This document shows, one piece after another, positions 1 through 11,178 of a stretch of 64,000 bases of DNA. A program made the translations under genes and the position numbers. The notes below the pieces were generated by a model. The model was not told where the DNA came from, did not search any database, and saw only the letters and a program-made list of their open reading frames with translations. Location of the stretch: contig JAKLMB010000017.1 in assembly GCA_022813625.1 (NCBI GenBank), positions 744,001-808,000 of the forward strand, given 5' to 3'. Source of the DNA: Aaosphaeria pasadenensis. Lineage: Eukaryota > Ascomycota > Dothideomycetes > Pleosporales. The number at the start of each line of letters is the position of its first letter. Position 1 is the stretch's first letter.

Positions 1-1424
1 ACATCTATCTAGATAAATACTCTATGCAATTAGACGCAGACGATCAAGTTAACAACCCATCCGTCCCATTCTGTATCCGCCGCCGTGCCTTGATCGTTGA
101 TTCTTGCCCCGCTTAACAACTGGCTAACAAGTAATGCAAAGCGATGCATAGAAGAGATAATAATGAACGATTACTCTTGTCGGACCGTTTCCCCTGGCCA
201 ACCCATCAATCGATCGCATCGCAAGCAACAATCAACAATCCCCCAAACAATAGTGACGGCATCATTGTGTGTCCTCCGACTTGGAAACGAAGATCAATTC
301 CTCTTCTTACCTACCTATGCATAGCTCTCTCCTGCAAACTCGCTTCATAACGCCCGCTAATGACTCGCTGCAAACTACCCCTCCTCATCATCATCACCAC
401 CACTTCCACCATCGTTATTCCCCAGACTCCTAAGCGAATTCCAAATGAGCTATTGAAATAGCACGCGGGTGCCAGTGAACGACTCGTATCTCTCCGGCGA
501 AGCACCGTTTGGCTTTTAATAAGGTACTGCACCACCGAATTGAGGCCGACACGGCTGCCTTGATATCAACGACTTAGCTTTCGATTGCCGCTTACCGACG
601 ATCAACCTCAATCTTGAGGCCCATCTACATCATCATTGTCGGCTGAGATAGTGATAAGAAATATGCCACGGCCTTTATACAAAAGTGGTATACCGATTGA
701 CGTTTGTGACTACGGTAAGGGAATGGGGTATCACATGTTGAAAAGAAGGGATACATGCATTCGTCCATGTTGACTTCACATGTCCCTTTCTATCTATGAT
801 CAGTCCCTTTTATGTCTAACATATTAGATTTAAGATATAGATTCCGTCAATCACTGATCTTGTAGTACTTTGAAACTTCGTACATACATAGCAATCTCGT
901 ACATGTACTTCATCGCGTTCGACGTGCGAGTACCAGTTGTATTAATGTAAGGTCGGCTTTCCTGCCGATCAATTGCAAAGATAACGATTGTTCTTCTAGT
1001 GATCGATCAATCCTCTCAACAAGTTATTCACTGGGCGAAATACTTTCCTTACATTGGATCCCTAGCCACTCAGACTGCTGATTGATGGAGTGTTGAGATT
1101 GGCATGCAGTCTCGGAGTTACTAAGACGGGATGACAGATGGACTAGTTGATATCAAGATGCATTATTACATTGTACTCAAAATTCCCCTGGTACTTCGAA
1201 TCTAGTTGCATAGGATGCATCCAGTTGTCTCGAAAATGAACGTATGGTGCGTTACCTACGTGTAGCCGCATAGCAATTGCTTCCGGTCGTCCAGGTAATT
1301 GCACGCTGAACGTCCGCGTCGATGAGTTTCCAACACATCTTTGTGCATTCCCTTCCTAATGCGCATACTCCTCCCCGATCATCAAGATCAATAGACTTCA
1401 GCTAATCGTCCCCAGACATATCCC
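1..1424. other. intergenic, no gene seen
   Basis: Only short, overlapping, low-quality reading frames occur here on both strands and none resembles a known family. Stop codons are frequent in all frames. The last part probably includes the 3' flank of the acetyltransferase gene that ends at 1425. I see no repeat or RNA gene. Confidence 0.5.
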
Positions 1425-2247
1425 TTAGATATACCGCCCATAGATCCAATACCCACCGTGCCTCCACGCGCCAGCCAGAAACACTGGCTCCACCTCGGTC
1501 TTAAAACCTACAGGCTTGAATCCTAACTTACCAAGCACACCCCTACTGCCCTGATTCGACTCATCCACACCCGCCTCGAGGTAGTTTAGAAACCCAGTCT
1601 TCTCCCTCGCGCAGTAAGCGGCGTAGGTCTCCAGCATCGCAGTGTTAGCCTCCGTGGCATACCCTTTGCCCCAGGCAGACTTGAACAAGGCGTACCCGAT
1701 CACGCGGAGATTGAGCGGCTTCGATGCGTCGGATGAGTGCGAGGAAGGAGGTGGAGGAGGTGGGAGAACAGGACTGATGGCCTGTCTTCGGAGACCCGTT
1801 TTGCCTATGTATTTTCCCGGATTTTTCACATCTATTTCTTTTGTGGCGGTCGGACCTTCGGTGGATGACGATGAAGACGAAACTCCAGGTTTCTCGAAAA
1901 TGGCGTACATGAGATGATCGAATTTCTCTACGTGGTCTAGCATCCATTCTCGGCTTTCTTCGTACGATTTACAGGCTCCGTGCATGCTGTGAATATGTCA
2001 GTTAGATATCATAGGGAAATTGTAATGTGACGAGATTATGTATTTAAAAAACGATGGTGCGTTACCTCCACGACGTTGCGTATGGATCAGTCCACCACTC
2101 GTGGAACCATTGCAAATGCTGCGATCCCTCTTCCGTTTCGGTCAGTCGCAGTAAAATTAGTCGGGGCGTCTCGATCACCGAGTCCATATTTTGCATTGTT
2201 GCACTCCGTTTGCGCAGTGCTGAAGTTGAAGTCCCATTGTCAGCCAT
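1425..2247 (-). CDS. GNAT (RimJ/RimL-type) N-acetyltransferase
   Basis: Two exons, 2247-2066 and 1986-1425, join across an intron (2065-1987) that starts GTAACG and ends CACAG. The frame is kept and the product is about 247 aa. The start of the fold is the family phrase ETPRLILLRLT, followed by the W-rich helix region (QWFHEWWTDPYA). The acetyl-CoA-binding motif is AWGKGYATEAN, and a later segment (ESNQGSRGVLGKLGF) fits the Asn-containing end of GNAT motif B. A Ser-rich and Pro-rich insertion (SSSSSS, PPPPPPSS) interrupts the middle of the domain, which is common in fungal members. The family transfers acetyl from acetyl-CoA to amino groups of small molecules or proteins. The substrate cannot be read from sequence. 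Likely cytosolic, as no signal peptide is visible. Confidence 0.85.
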
Positions 2248-2687
2248 GTTGTTTAATTCAGCTATCTAGAAGGCACGTGAATCGAATAGTAGTCGATAAT
2301 TCTACATTCCTTGTTCAAAGAAATTTGTCCACTTTAAATGCATTCAAATTTAAGACATGGCGTGTATTGTAACATCGATTTCGTTGGTAGGGCGTTGAGT
2401 TGACTCATACATGCGCTGGTCGTATTTCGCACTCATCGCGCGGTACCGAATAAGGAAGGTCGCTTTGCAACAGACAAGGGAATCCCGTCAACTGAGGCTG
2501 AATATCAGGCACCAATCCACGTGAACTCGCGTTGCTCGTTGTATGCTGCGTGAACTCGGAACTCGGAATTCGCACACATGCAGACTCATTTCATTATATG
2601 CCTCAAATACCTATCAGGTATACAGTATCATGCTTCTCCATCGATCAATCACGCATAATGCCCCAATAGCACTTCATGTCAATATCT
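2248..2687. other. intergenic, upstream of the acetyltransferase
   Basis: This lies between two genes on the minus strand and should contain the acetyltransferase promoter and the 3' untranslated region of the CoA-transferase. I see no coding potential or repeat. Confidence 0.45.
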
Positions 2688-4592
2688 CTAAGCCACCACC
2701 TCCGTCATCAGATCCTGTGGCCATCTTGCTTGATCCGTTCCATTACCCCTCGCGCCAACGTTATATGCCAGTCTGACCTTACCCTCAGGGAATCTGATCA
2801 CAGGCTTCAAGCCAACAATGTCCGTTCCGATCGCCCCGGAGCGTTTCCTCTCAAAGAAATCGGGGTTGAACAGGATGTCATTTGAATTATCCTTCAACAT
2901 CTTCAGCAGACGTGGAAGCGTGTAGAGCATGTTGTGGTAGTGTCGGAAGACCTGTCGGCCATTGCGAGTCCAGACGTCCTGCCACACTGGCTCTGGATAA
3001 GTCCCCACGGAGTTGACGAGCCATTGTGAATAGTAGTTAAGCGCGATCTGGTAGTACTCAGTCAATAGGAACATTCAATCGAACTTTAATGAAAGGAATA
3101 CATACGTCGACCTTGTATGAGCCACCTTCTGCCCCTCGTTTCAACAGGGCGTTCAAGATGGCGACAACACCAGCGACCCCAGTGCAGAAGTCAGAGTTGG
3201 GAAAGACGGGCGTCACAGGCTCGTCGTTACCCATGGCTCGCCCAAATTCCATGGAGACACCAACATTCGCGTCTGAGATCTGCTGCCATCCACTCCTGTA
3301 AGACCACGGGCCCTGCCATCCGTAGCAATTCTCTCGAACGACAATCAGACCCCGCTCTCGATCCTTGGTGAGCTCCAGGAGTCCGTCTAAAGAGAAACCA
3401 TACTTATCGAGGACCCCAGGCCTGTAACCTTGAATCACGACATCCGCTTCTCTGACGAGAGCACGAAGCTTCTCGCGATCCTCCTCTTTGCGGAAGTCAA
3501 GATGCGCGCTCCACTTGCCCCAGCTTAGATCAGGATGCAACGAGGACATGTCTGTGATGTGCTCCGCTGTAATTCTCATGACACTGGCTCCTAACTCAGC
3601 CAGACCGCGTCCGACAGCAGGGGCGGCAATGATGCGTGTCAGATCTACAATCTTCAAGCCAGCCAGTGGCCGCTCAGGTGACGTCTGGGGCGAATCTGGC
3701 CACCACGATGCAGGCTGATTGGCATTCTTCACATCATGGATCTCGTATAAGCCCACGTGGGCATTCGCTTTGCCGTGCTCGCTGTTCTTGAACTCTTCAG
3801 TCGTCCATGCTATTGTGCCGGCCTGCTTGTATACATCGGAAGCGAGCCGTTGCATTTCTTGTGAGTCTATCTGTCCCACTTTCTCAATGTACTCCTCGCA
3901 GCCTTCCTCGTACGAAGAGACATCTTTGCTCGGTTCAATACCGACGGACTGCTGTGAAGGCTCCGCGTTCATACTTCCATGGAGGTGGAAGAACCTTCCG
4001 TCTTTGGTCCGGTAGATGTTGGTGGCGAGAGAGCCGTGTAGCGTTCTCGATCCTGGATGAAGGTCTGTATCCTTGAAATATTTCTGGATCGCAGCTCTTC
4101 CCTTTGGCGTGCCTGCTGAGGAAAAGGAGATATTGTCGCCGTCTGGATCGATTGTGTTGAGCAGAATCGACATAATGAACAATTGTGCGTGATCGCTGGT
4201 ATAAACATCAATTACTGGGTTCTTTCGAGAGTGAATTCATCTCTATATGGTAAAACTTACGTGTTAATGACAGCTTCCTGAGGCTCTAAACCGTACTTCC
4301 TCTTCAACAAAACATTGATCATCGCAGCCTCGAGGCCCTTAAGCGAAGCAATACTCTCTGCGAATCGCCAATTGATGGGGATACTTGGCTTGTCCGTCCC
4401 AACAAATTTGACCTTCTTCGCGCATTCTGTGATCTCTTCCGGCAAAGTGGATGCAATGAGGGGGTTTCTCAGGATGCCATTTTCAAAGATTTGTTGGGTC
4501 TCCTTTGGAATGGAGTATGTGCTGACACCATTGCTTTCCCCATTTGTGCCATTTGTGCCATTCACATGGCCGTTGACACCATTCGAAGCCAT
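2688..4592 (-). CDS. CaiB/BaiF family III CoA-transferase
   Basis: Three exons (4592-4261, 4195-3106, 3056-2688) give a continuous frame of about 596 aa. Both introns are short and GT-AG, and the first join produces INTDHAQLFIMS, a phrase typical of the long fungal members. The N-terminus is low complexity (NGVNGHVNGTNGTNG). The core carries RPLAGLKIVDLTRIIAAPA, the classic N-terminal CoA-transferase motif, then HLDFRKEEDREKLRALV and VVIQGYRPGVLDKYGF. Family III enzymes move CoA between carboxylic acids in a ping-pong reaction through an aspartyl-CoA intermediate; the group also includes alpha-methylacyl-CoA racemases. The gene is divergent from the AtuA-family gene at 5173, and the two share a 580-bp promoter region. 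That suggests a joint role in breakdown of an acyl-CoA, probably branched or isoprenoid-like. The substrate is unknown. Confidence 0.9.
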
Positions 4593-5172
4593 TTTTTGTA
4601 GAGTTTGTGCGTGAAGAATGATGGCGATGCTGCAATATAGAATGATAAATTGCTACGTAAACTCCCTCCACTTTTTCGGCCGAGACATCGACTCGTTGGA
4701 ATCTTATAGACATTGCAGTCCCCACTGATTCTATGTCATGTGACTATGCAGACGACGAGGATGGGTATCCTTCTCCAATCCCGTCGCTCTCGACGTGCTC
4801 GATTCAGCGTGTTGCGGTCTTGTCTGTCGAGTCGACTATGTCGAGTTGGTGCGTCGGACCAATCGCCGTCGAGAACGGGACTACACCTCGCTCTTAAGTG
4901 GGAGCATAGCGGGGGCGGAGTGCACCACATGGGTTCGGGATCAGTAAATGCTGCATTGCGCCGAGCTTAATTGTAATCAACAAAGCGGAGCGAGGTTGGA
5001 TGATATCGGCCATACTTTATTATCGATCAAAAGAGCGTTTGTAAGATTTGCAGTCTGGTTTTAAGACAACTTGCGAAAAGGGTTGAATTACTTTTATATC
5101 GCCCTTTCGACTTATCAATTCATCTTTCCACTTTGGAGTGCATAGTGTGTACAACGATATAAGATACAAGAT
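4593..5172. promoter_or_regulatory. shared promoter of CoA-transferase and AtuA-family genes
   Basis: 580 bp lie between two head-to-head start codons, so this region must hold both promoters and 5' leaders. No specific binding site could be assigned with confidence. Short frames inside it look random. Confidence 0.55.
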
Positions 5173-7513
5173 ATGGCTATCAAGTCCCAGTATTCGAATA
5201 GGTGGACTGAGCAGCGGGGGACAAGGCCTGCCAGAATCGCCAATTGTTCCGGTTACAAAGGTAAATCAACTCGATATTTGGGCCAAGAACATAACTGATC
5301 ATTATCAAAGCTGACCCCGGTTATCACATGAGATTGCAAGCGGAATTGGGTGATGTAGACTATATTACAGGCGACTACCTCGCTGGTATGTACATGCATC
5401 TCTATGATTCGGCACCGAAATATATAATGATACTCATCGCTGGCAGAGGTGAACATTGCAGAGAATGCACAAGCGCATGCTGCAGGCCAACATCCCGGTT
5501 GGGAACAGACGGCCTGGGACGGTATAGAGCAGACAATTGATCTGCTCAACGAGAAACGTATCAAAGTGATTGTGAATGGTGGCGCACATAACCCACAAGG
5601 CCTTGCAGAGAAGGTCCACGAGCTGGTGAGCTTATCATAGGGAAGGCGAGTTGTTTGACTACTAACTTTGTTCCAGGTTGTTTCAAAGGGATACAATCTT
5701 AAAGTCGCATATGTCCTTGGTGACAACCTCATTGAGGAAATGCGTGATATCAAGTCCAAGGGACTACCCGCCCATCTCGACAGTGCCAATGACGGGGTGC
5801 GTTACGCAGAACACACTCTTGATCTCCTGGAGAAAGAGAATAAGCCAATCGTCAGTGCGAACGCCTATCTTGGGGCCCGAGAAATTGTCAAAGGACTCGA
5901 GAATGGTGCCGACATTATCATCGCCGGTAGAGTTGCCGATGCTAGTCCTGTACGTATCACAGCCGATTTTCGCCTAGTGTTTTGTTTCCTTCCTACGCGT
6001 TAAGTACTAATTGAATCATCAGGTTATTGGAGCAGCCTGGTTCTGGCACTCCTGGTCCGACACCGATTTCGATGAACTTGCCGGTGCACTCATTGCAGGT
6101 CATCTGATTGAATGCAGTGGCTACGTCACGGGATCAAACTTCGCGGGCTTCTACGAGTATCCGTACGAAGACCTCTTCGATATCACATTCGGCATTGCTG
6201 AAGTGGAAAAGGATGGCACTTGCGTCGTTACCAAGCATGATGGTAAGAAGGGTTTCGTCACCGAAGACACTGTCAAGTGCCAGTTCCTGTACGAACTGCA
6301 GGGCAACGAGTACTTGAACAGTGACGTCAAGGCCATTCTAGATGGTGTCAAAGTTGAGCAGGTGGGCAAGAATCGGTATGTTTTACAAGCTTCTGCTACT
6401 GACCATTGATATTCAACAAAAGTCTGACACAATCAGTGTCCGCCTTTGGGGCATCAAGGGTCGTCCGCCACCACCGACGACCAAACTAGCCATCTTTTAT
6501 GCAGCAGGCTTCCAGTCTGAGATAGTAGTGAACGCGACCGGTTATGGCACGGATGAGAAGTTCGAATTGTATGAGCGCATGATGAAGTTCGGCCTAAAAA
6601 GATTAGGTCTCTTGGATAAGTTTGATGTTCTTGAGTTCCAGAGGTAAGTTTGATTATCCAATCTCACAACTCTCACAACGATCATCTCGATGGCTCCTGT
6701 CCTTACGCATAGACAACGCCACTGACAATTTTCAGAATTGGCATCCCCGAGCCTAATCCCCGGTCTCAGCTCCGCAGTACCTCGTACCTCCGAATCTTCG
6801 CTGAGGCCTCAGACGCCGCAGTCAACCTTGGCCTAGCCTCCCTCCTCGGAGAGTTCGCTATGCAGCACTACTCCGGCTTCCATTCTACGATGGACCACCG
6901 CACCGCCGTCCCCAAACCCTACCTCTCCTACTACCCCGCCATATATCCCCAATCCTCTCTCAAGACCTCCATCAACCTCCTCGGACCCAACAACACTGTG
7001 ACCTCCATCCCTACAACCCCACCAACGAAGACCGAAGCACTCACCAAACGCCCGACATACGAGACCGCTAACCCATCAAGCCTCACATCTTTCGGTCCCA
7101 CTGCGAAAGCTCGCCTAGGAGACGTCGTGCTCGCTCGATCAGGCGACAAGGGCGCAAACGCTAACATCGGTTTCTTCGTCCCAACCGCCCTGCCATCCTC
7201 CTATCCATCTTCATCCCCACTTTACGAGGAAACATGGGACTGGCTTCGCTCCTATCTCACTGTTGCCAAGCTGCAGGAAATGTTCGCTGACTCCTGGAAC
7301 CCGGACTTCTTCGTCGAAAGAGTCGAGTTTCCGGGTATCAAGGCAGTGCATTTCGTTGTTTACGGTGTCTTGGGAAGAGGTGTCAGTGGGTCGAGTAGAT
7401 TGGATGCTTTCGCGAAGGGGATGGGCGATTGGCTTAGAGATTGTGTGGTCGATGTACCGGTTAAGTTCTTAGAGGGCAGAGGGAAGACCGGTGCAGCTAA
7501 GGCCTCGTTATGA
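5173..7513 (+). CDS. AtuA family (DUF1446) protein with C-terminal AtuA-like domain
   Basis: Seven exons (5173-5260, 5311-5385, 5447-5625, 5677-5949, 6023-6375, 6437-6643, 6736-7513) join in frame to about 650 aa. The junctions give continuous family motifs: ARIANCSGYKADPGYHM, DYITGDYLAEVNIAENA and FDVLEFQRIGIPEPNPRSQ. The N-terminal two thirds is the acyclic terpene utilisation domain (VIVNGGAHNPQGLAEKV, ADIIIAGRVADASPVIGAA, SGYVTGSNFAGF). The C-terminal part contains LARSGDKGANANIGFF, hallmark of the small AtuA-like domain often fused to it. In Pseudomonas AtuA belongs to citronellol/geranyl-CoA catabolism; its exact chemistry is unresolved. The divergent CoA-transferase supports a role in acyl-CoA catabolism. 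There is no clear targeting signal. Confidence 0.92.
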
Positions 7514-7779
7514 GTTGAAAGCGACTGGTGGAGTCCAGCAGAGTAGCTATAACAGACTGCAATTGTATATATTATTGGAAACAAAGCATGCTTGAATTCT
7601 TCTTTCGCACAGAAGAATAATATGTGTCCTTACTAAGTCTAAAATCCTCCTAAATGTGCGAGAATAAATCATTCAAAACTGTGAGTAAGTCGCGCTTTCT
7701 CCAAACTCCCGGGTATCTGTAAAATATTACTGCAACATCTCCTCTTTGGTATATCAACCAGCGCTTGATTTGGTATACC

Positions 7780-9087
7780 TCACTCTAGAACTCGACTCTC
7801 TCCATTGCCCACTTCCTCGAAATGTACGTTTTCCAGCTCACTGCCATCAATGTCTTCCCCCCGAGCGTTCGCTTCGGTCCTGGCCTGTTTCAGTGCGTCC
7901 TCCACAGTCCATACCTTTCGTCGCAGGAACCACCCGATCAATCCTCCCCCGACTTTGATTTCGTCGTGTGTGGCAATCCAATACTTTGCTCGTAATATGC
8001 GTTGAGCTCTGAGGCCGTTGTGTGCACCCAGATTGAGTTGTTGAGCGGCAGATATCGACACATCATGCAACCCATGTAAGAATGCGAGTGTATGCAACGG
8101 TGGGTCGGCTTCTCCGACGACTTCTAGCGCCTGGTGCTGGATGCCATGTGGTGTATATATCACACATTCCGCCGCATCTTGGCCGGGCATCCCTTCTGAG
8201 CTCGGTTCTTCGCCGTGGATGGACAGTAGGGAAGAGCGCTTCCTTGCTGGCGTAGAGGGAAGAAAAGGATGGGTTGAGAAAGCTATCAGCAGGGCCGAAT
8301 GATAGTAGAGGGCGTCGGAGGCAGCTGTGAGGCGCGAGATCGAGAGCCAGGCTGGCAGGGGCGAGAGCGAATGATCGCGCCAGTCAGAGTTTGAAGGACT
8401 GAATGTCGGGGTCGTGAGAACGGTTCGGAAATGGGAGAATGATTGGATCAGCTTCGCCGCTTGCTAAAGGAATGTCAGATCCTCCAATGATCATATGTGA
8501 GTATTCCTACAAGTTGAACTCACTTCTGTCGCGAGCACTGGCACGTCGGGATGTACTTCCAAAAGCGTCTCCTTATGACAGTGATCCGTGAACTCATGAC
8601 TGATGGCCACTGCATCAACCAAAGTCTTCTCTTCCATAAAATGGTCGATGTCCATAGCGTTAGCACCAAGGTCTGATTTCCTCCCGAGCGAGCTTCTACC
8701 CCTCAAACTTCCTCTTCCCTTAGGCGCGCCTCCATGTCTGATTCCACCGGCCAATACTTCAATTTGCCGACACAGCTCATCCACCTCCTTCACGCTCTTG
8801 ACTGCACTCTCTTCCTTATGCCATTGCTGTGAGAACCAACGAGCGACATCGCTTTGCCCACCCACAAACCAGGGGTCAATTAAAATATTATAGTATATAC
8901 GCGACCCATGCTTTGTAGCGGAAGCAGGTCGAGGGATCTGAAGAAGCCAGGACGTGTCGGCGTTAAGGTGGTGGAGGATCGGTCGGCGCGTCGCAAGGGA
9001 GCGCACGATAGATTCGCGTATTTCAAGGTGTAGCTGCGTGTCAGGACTATCGTCGAGATTCGAGGGGAGCGCGTTATGTGCCGACAT
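7780..9087 (-). CDS. metallo-beta-lactamase-fold protein
   Basis: Two exons (9087-8524 and 8463-7780) join in phase 0 across a 60-nt GT-AG intron to about 415 aa. The metal-site region reads AVAISHEFTDHCHKETL, a variant of the H-x-H-x-D-H motif seen in many fungal MBL-fold proteins. It sits about 170 residues in, after a low-complexity loop (GGAPKGRGSLRGRSSLGRK). A later ECVIYTPHGIQHQ stretch, ending in a His-containing turn, and IATHDEIKVGGGLIGWFLRR resemble the C-terminal half of the same fungal family. MBL-fold proteins hydrolyse varied substrates using one or two metal ions. The first metal His position reads H-E-F rather than H-x-H, so the metal site may be degenerate. The gene is convergent with the AtuA gene. 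Substrate unknown. Confidence 0.75.
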
Positions 9088-9470
9088 TGTACAGAGAAAG
9101 TATTAAGGTGACATTTTTTTTGTAATTGAAAGATTGAGCGGTGTTCGTAGGTGACGTGTAGATCAATACATACATGAAGCACGGACCCTTGGACAGGGTA
9201 GGCGGTGATTAATTAATTAATTAGTTCACAACCAGATCTGGGGTAGCAGCGACGATTGGATCGGGACTATTTAAGTATCATACACTTTGACTGCGGAGAG
9301 ATAAATGAATTACGTTGTTTTCATCCTTAACAAATGTCAGGTGCTACTGTCTGTCTCTCGATTTTACAATTGTATACATCGAAAAGGCCTAAAATCTGGA
9401 CACCACTGTGTGTCTGTACATACAGTTATCATTCTTAAAATAGTGGTGAAGGAGTACTTCGTACACCCTT
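9088..9470. other. intergenic with short TTAA-type repeat
   Basis: This 383-bp gap holds the promoter of the MBL-fold gene and the 3' flank of the small secreted protein gene. It contains a short run of TAAT units near 9208-9224. Nothing else was recognised. Confidence 0.4.
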
Positions 9471-9943
9471 TTAGTAGCAAGAAAACGAGCTTGCTTTCTT
9501 ATCGAAGTTGACATCAGTAAGATTGACCGGTCCGGGACCCAAAATATTCGAATTGTTCTTCTCGATATTCACGCTCTCTCCCTTGCATGCCGCATCACTT
9601 CGGTATATCAGCACAGTTACGCGCTTACTAACGGTTGAGAACTTACTCAAAAAGCGTACAGCCGTTCGCAAGTCCATTGTCGACAAAGGCCCAAGAAGCC
9701 TGGTTATCGAACTCGTCATCGACTAGGTTATCTGTAGATTTCTGTTGTCAGTGCCGCGGTAAATATGTAAAGACTATGGGCTGTCATACGGCATTGCCAA
9801 CGAGACACGACCCACGATTTGCGTATGCCTTGCCCTCGGGGCTCAGAAGAGAGTGAGAATACAAGGCTTCGTTTCTCGCCACTCGGTGCGGCAAGACCTT
9901 GCGCAGCTAATGCAAGCACAGCGACGATACTAGCTGTTCTCAT
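9471..9943 (-). CDS. small secreted cysteine-containing protein (effector-like)
   Basis: I built this from three small exons, 9943-9790, 9731-9647 and 9597-9471. Each has a good splice donor (GTATGA, GTAAGT) and the phases close, giving 121 aa. The first residues (MRTASIVAVLALAAQGLAAP) form a clear signal peptide with an Ala-x-Ala-like cleavage site. Soon after comes EKR, a possible Kex2 site. The mature part contains four cysteines (about residues 51, 76, 84 and 120), enough for two disulphides, and a polar, Asn/Asp-rich C-terminal half (VNIEKNNSNILGPG). I recognise no family. Small secreted cysteine proteins in fungi include effectors, cell-wall proteins and antimicrobial proteins. Which applies here is unknown. 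The exon structure is inferred from frame and splice signals only. Confidence 0.65.
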
Positions 9944-11178
9944 ATTGACTGAAATAATACTATATAGCGAATGTTGTAAGGAAATGAGATCGAATTAGGT
10001 TATGTAGATGAATGAAATGAGCATGTGTAGGAGCATGGCGAAGTAGAGCAATTTATATTCGTCCGGTTAAACATCGAGAAATCTATTTATATACATCGAT
10101 ATTCACCCCAGCGGGCTGGACGCCTCAAGACTTCGTCATCGCAGCACAAGAGCCGCACAAAAGGACTAAAAGTCCAGCAGTTACGTTAGTACCTTTGGTA
10201 TCGTATTATATGAGTGGACATAGTCACAAACGTGATTGTGTCACCCAAACCGACCAGTAGTGTTGAGACCCTCGCACTCTTACCTCGCGGCTTGGCCAGT
10301 CATATTACAGATTAGGAAAATAGGTTGGCAAAATGATCATCAGTGAGAATAGCGTTGTCGAGTGCTACGCAGTACCAGGACGCCTAATGGGACCTGCGCA
10401 ACTTGATGACTATAGAACCCATCATAAAGGTACTCGAACTTGACCTGATTGACTGACAAAGAGTAGATCAAACTCCGATACTATTACAATTAATCAGGCG
10501 TCTTGTTTCACTAAAACCCTCTTATATGGGCACATTGCCGCGATGTGAGCGATTGTTTCATTAGGATTGATCACGATCTTTGTTTATTCGAACATCATAA
10601 TTACGGCACTTCTTAGGCATGTTGATCAGGCAACGATTAGACATAGAAAATTTAATTTGGTTCAAGTCTCGTGCTCTTAATCATTGATAATGTTGGAATG
10701 TATCATTACAATTTGTGAAAAGCCATAAGAAAGGAAGTAATGAACGCCAAATTGACCACCACTGCTCGTGGGCGGTATTACATGCTTTTCTATGATACAT
10801 ATTCCTCTTGTAGTCTAGTTTTGTTTTAGTGAATAGAACCCGGTATGAAAGTGGTCATTGGAAGTCCGTCCGTGCCAAGGTAGGTATGAAAAGTTCTAAA
10901 ATCCAAATGTTCCCTATCGATTGACTCCGGATGATTAATCGTCGAACCTTTCGGGAATTTAAGAAACCTTTGCAAACTTCTCGTGCTTTACCAGCTTTGG
11001 TTGGAAGTGTAGATCGTATGGGTGCGCAATGAATGTGTGTGTGTGTGAAGATGAGCTGTTGTGTCGGAGATGGACTCTCGGGAACAAACCAGATCCTGAG
11101 CATGCCCCTGTTATTCTGCTGGCCCTCATTTGTCCTATTTGGGCGATTCCTATTTTGGACTGTGCGAATGCGACATCT
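9944..11178. other. intergenic, AT-rich, no gene seen
   Basis: About 1.2 kb lies between the secreted-protein gene and the 3' end of the dehydratase gene. Both neighbours are on the minus strand, so it holds the secreted-protein promoter and a 3' flank. No frame here resembles a known protein and I found no repeat. Confidence 0.45.
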
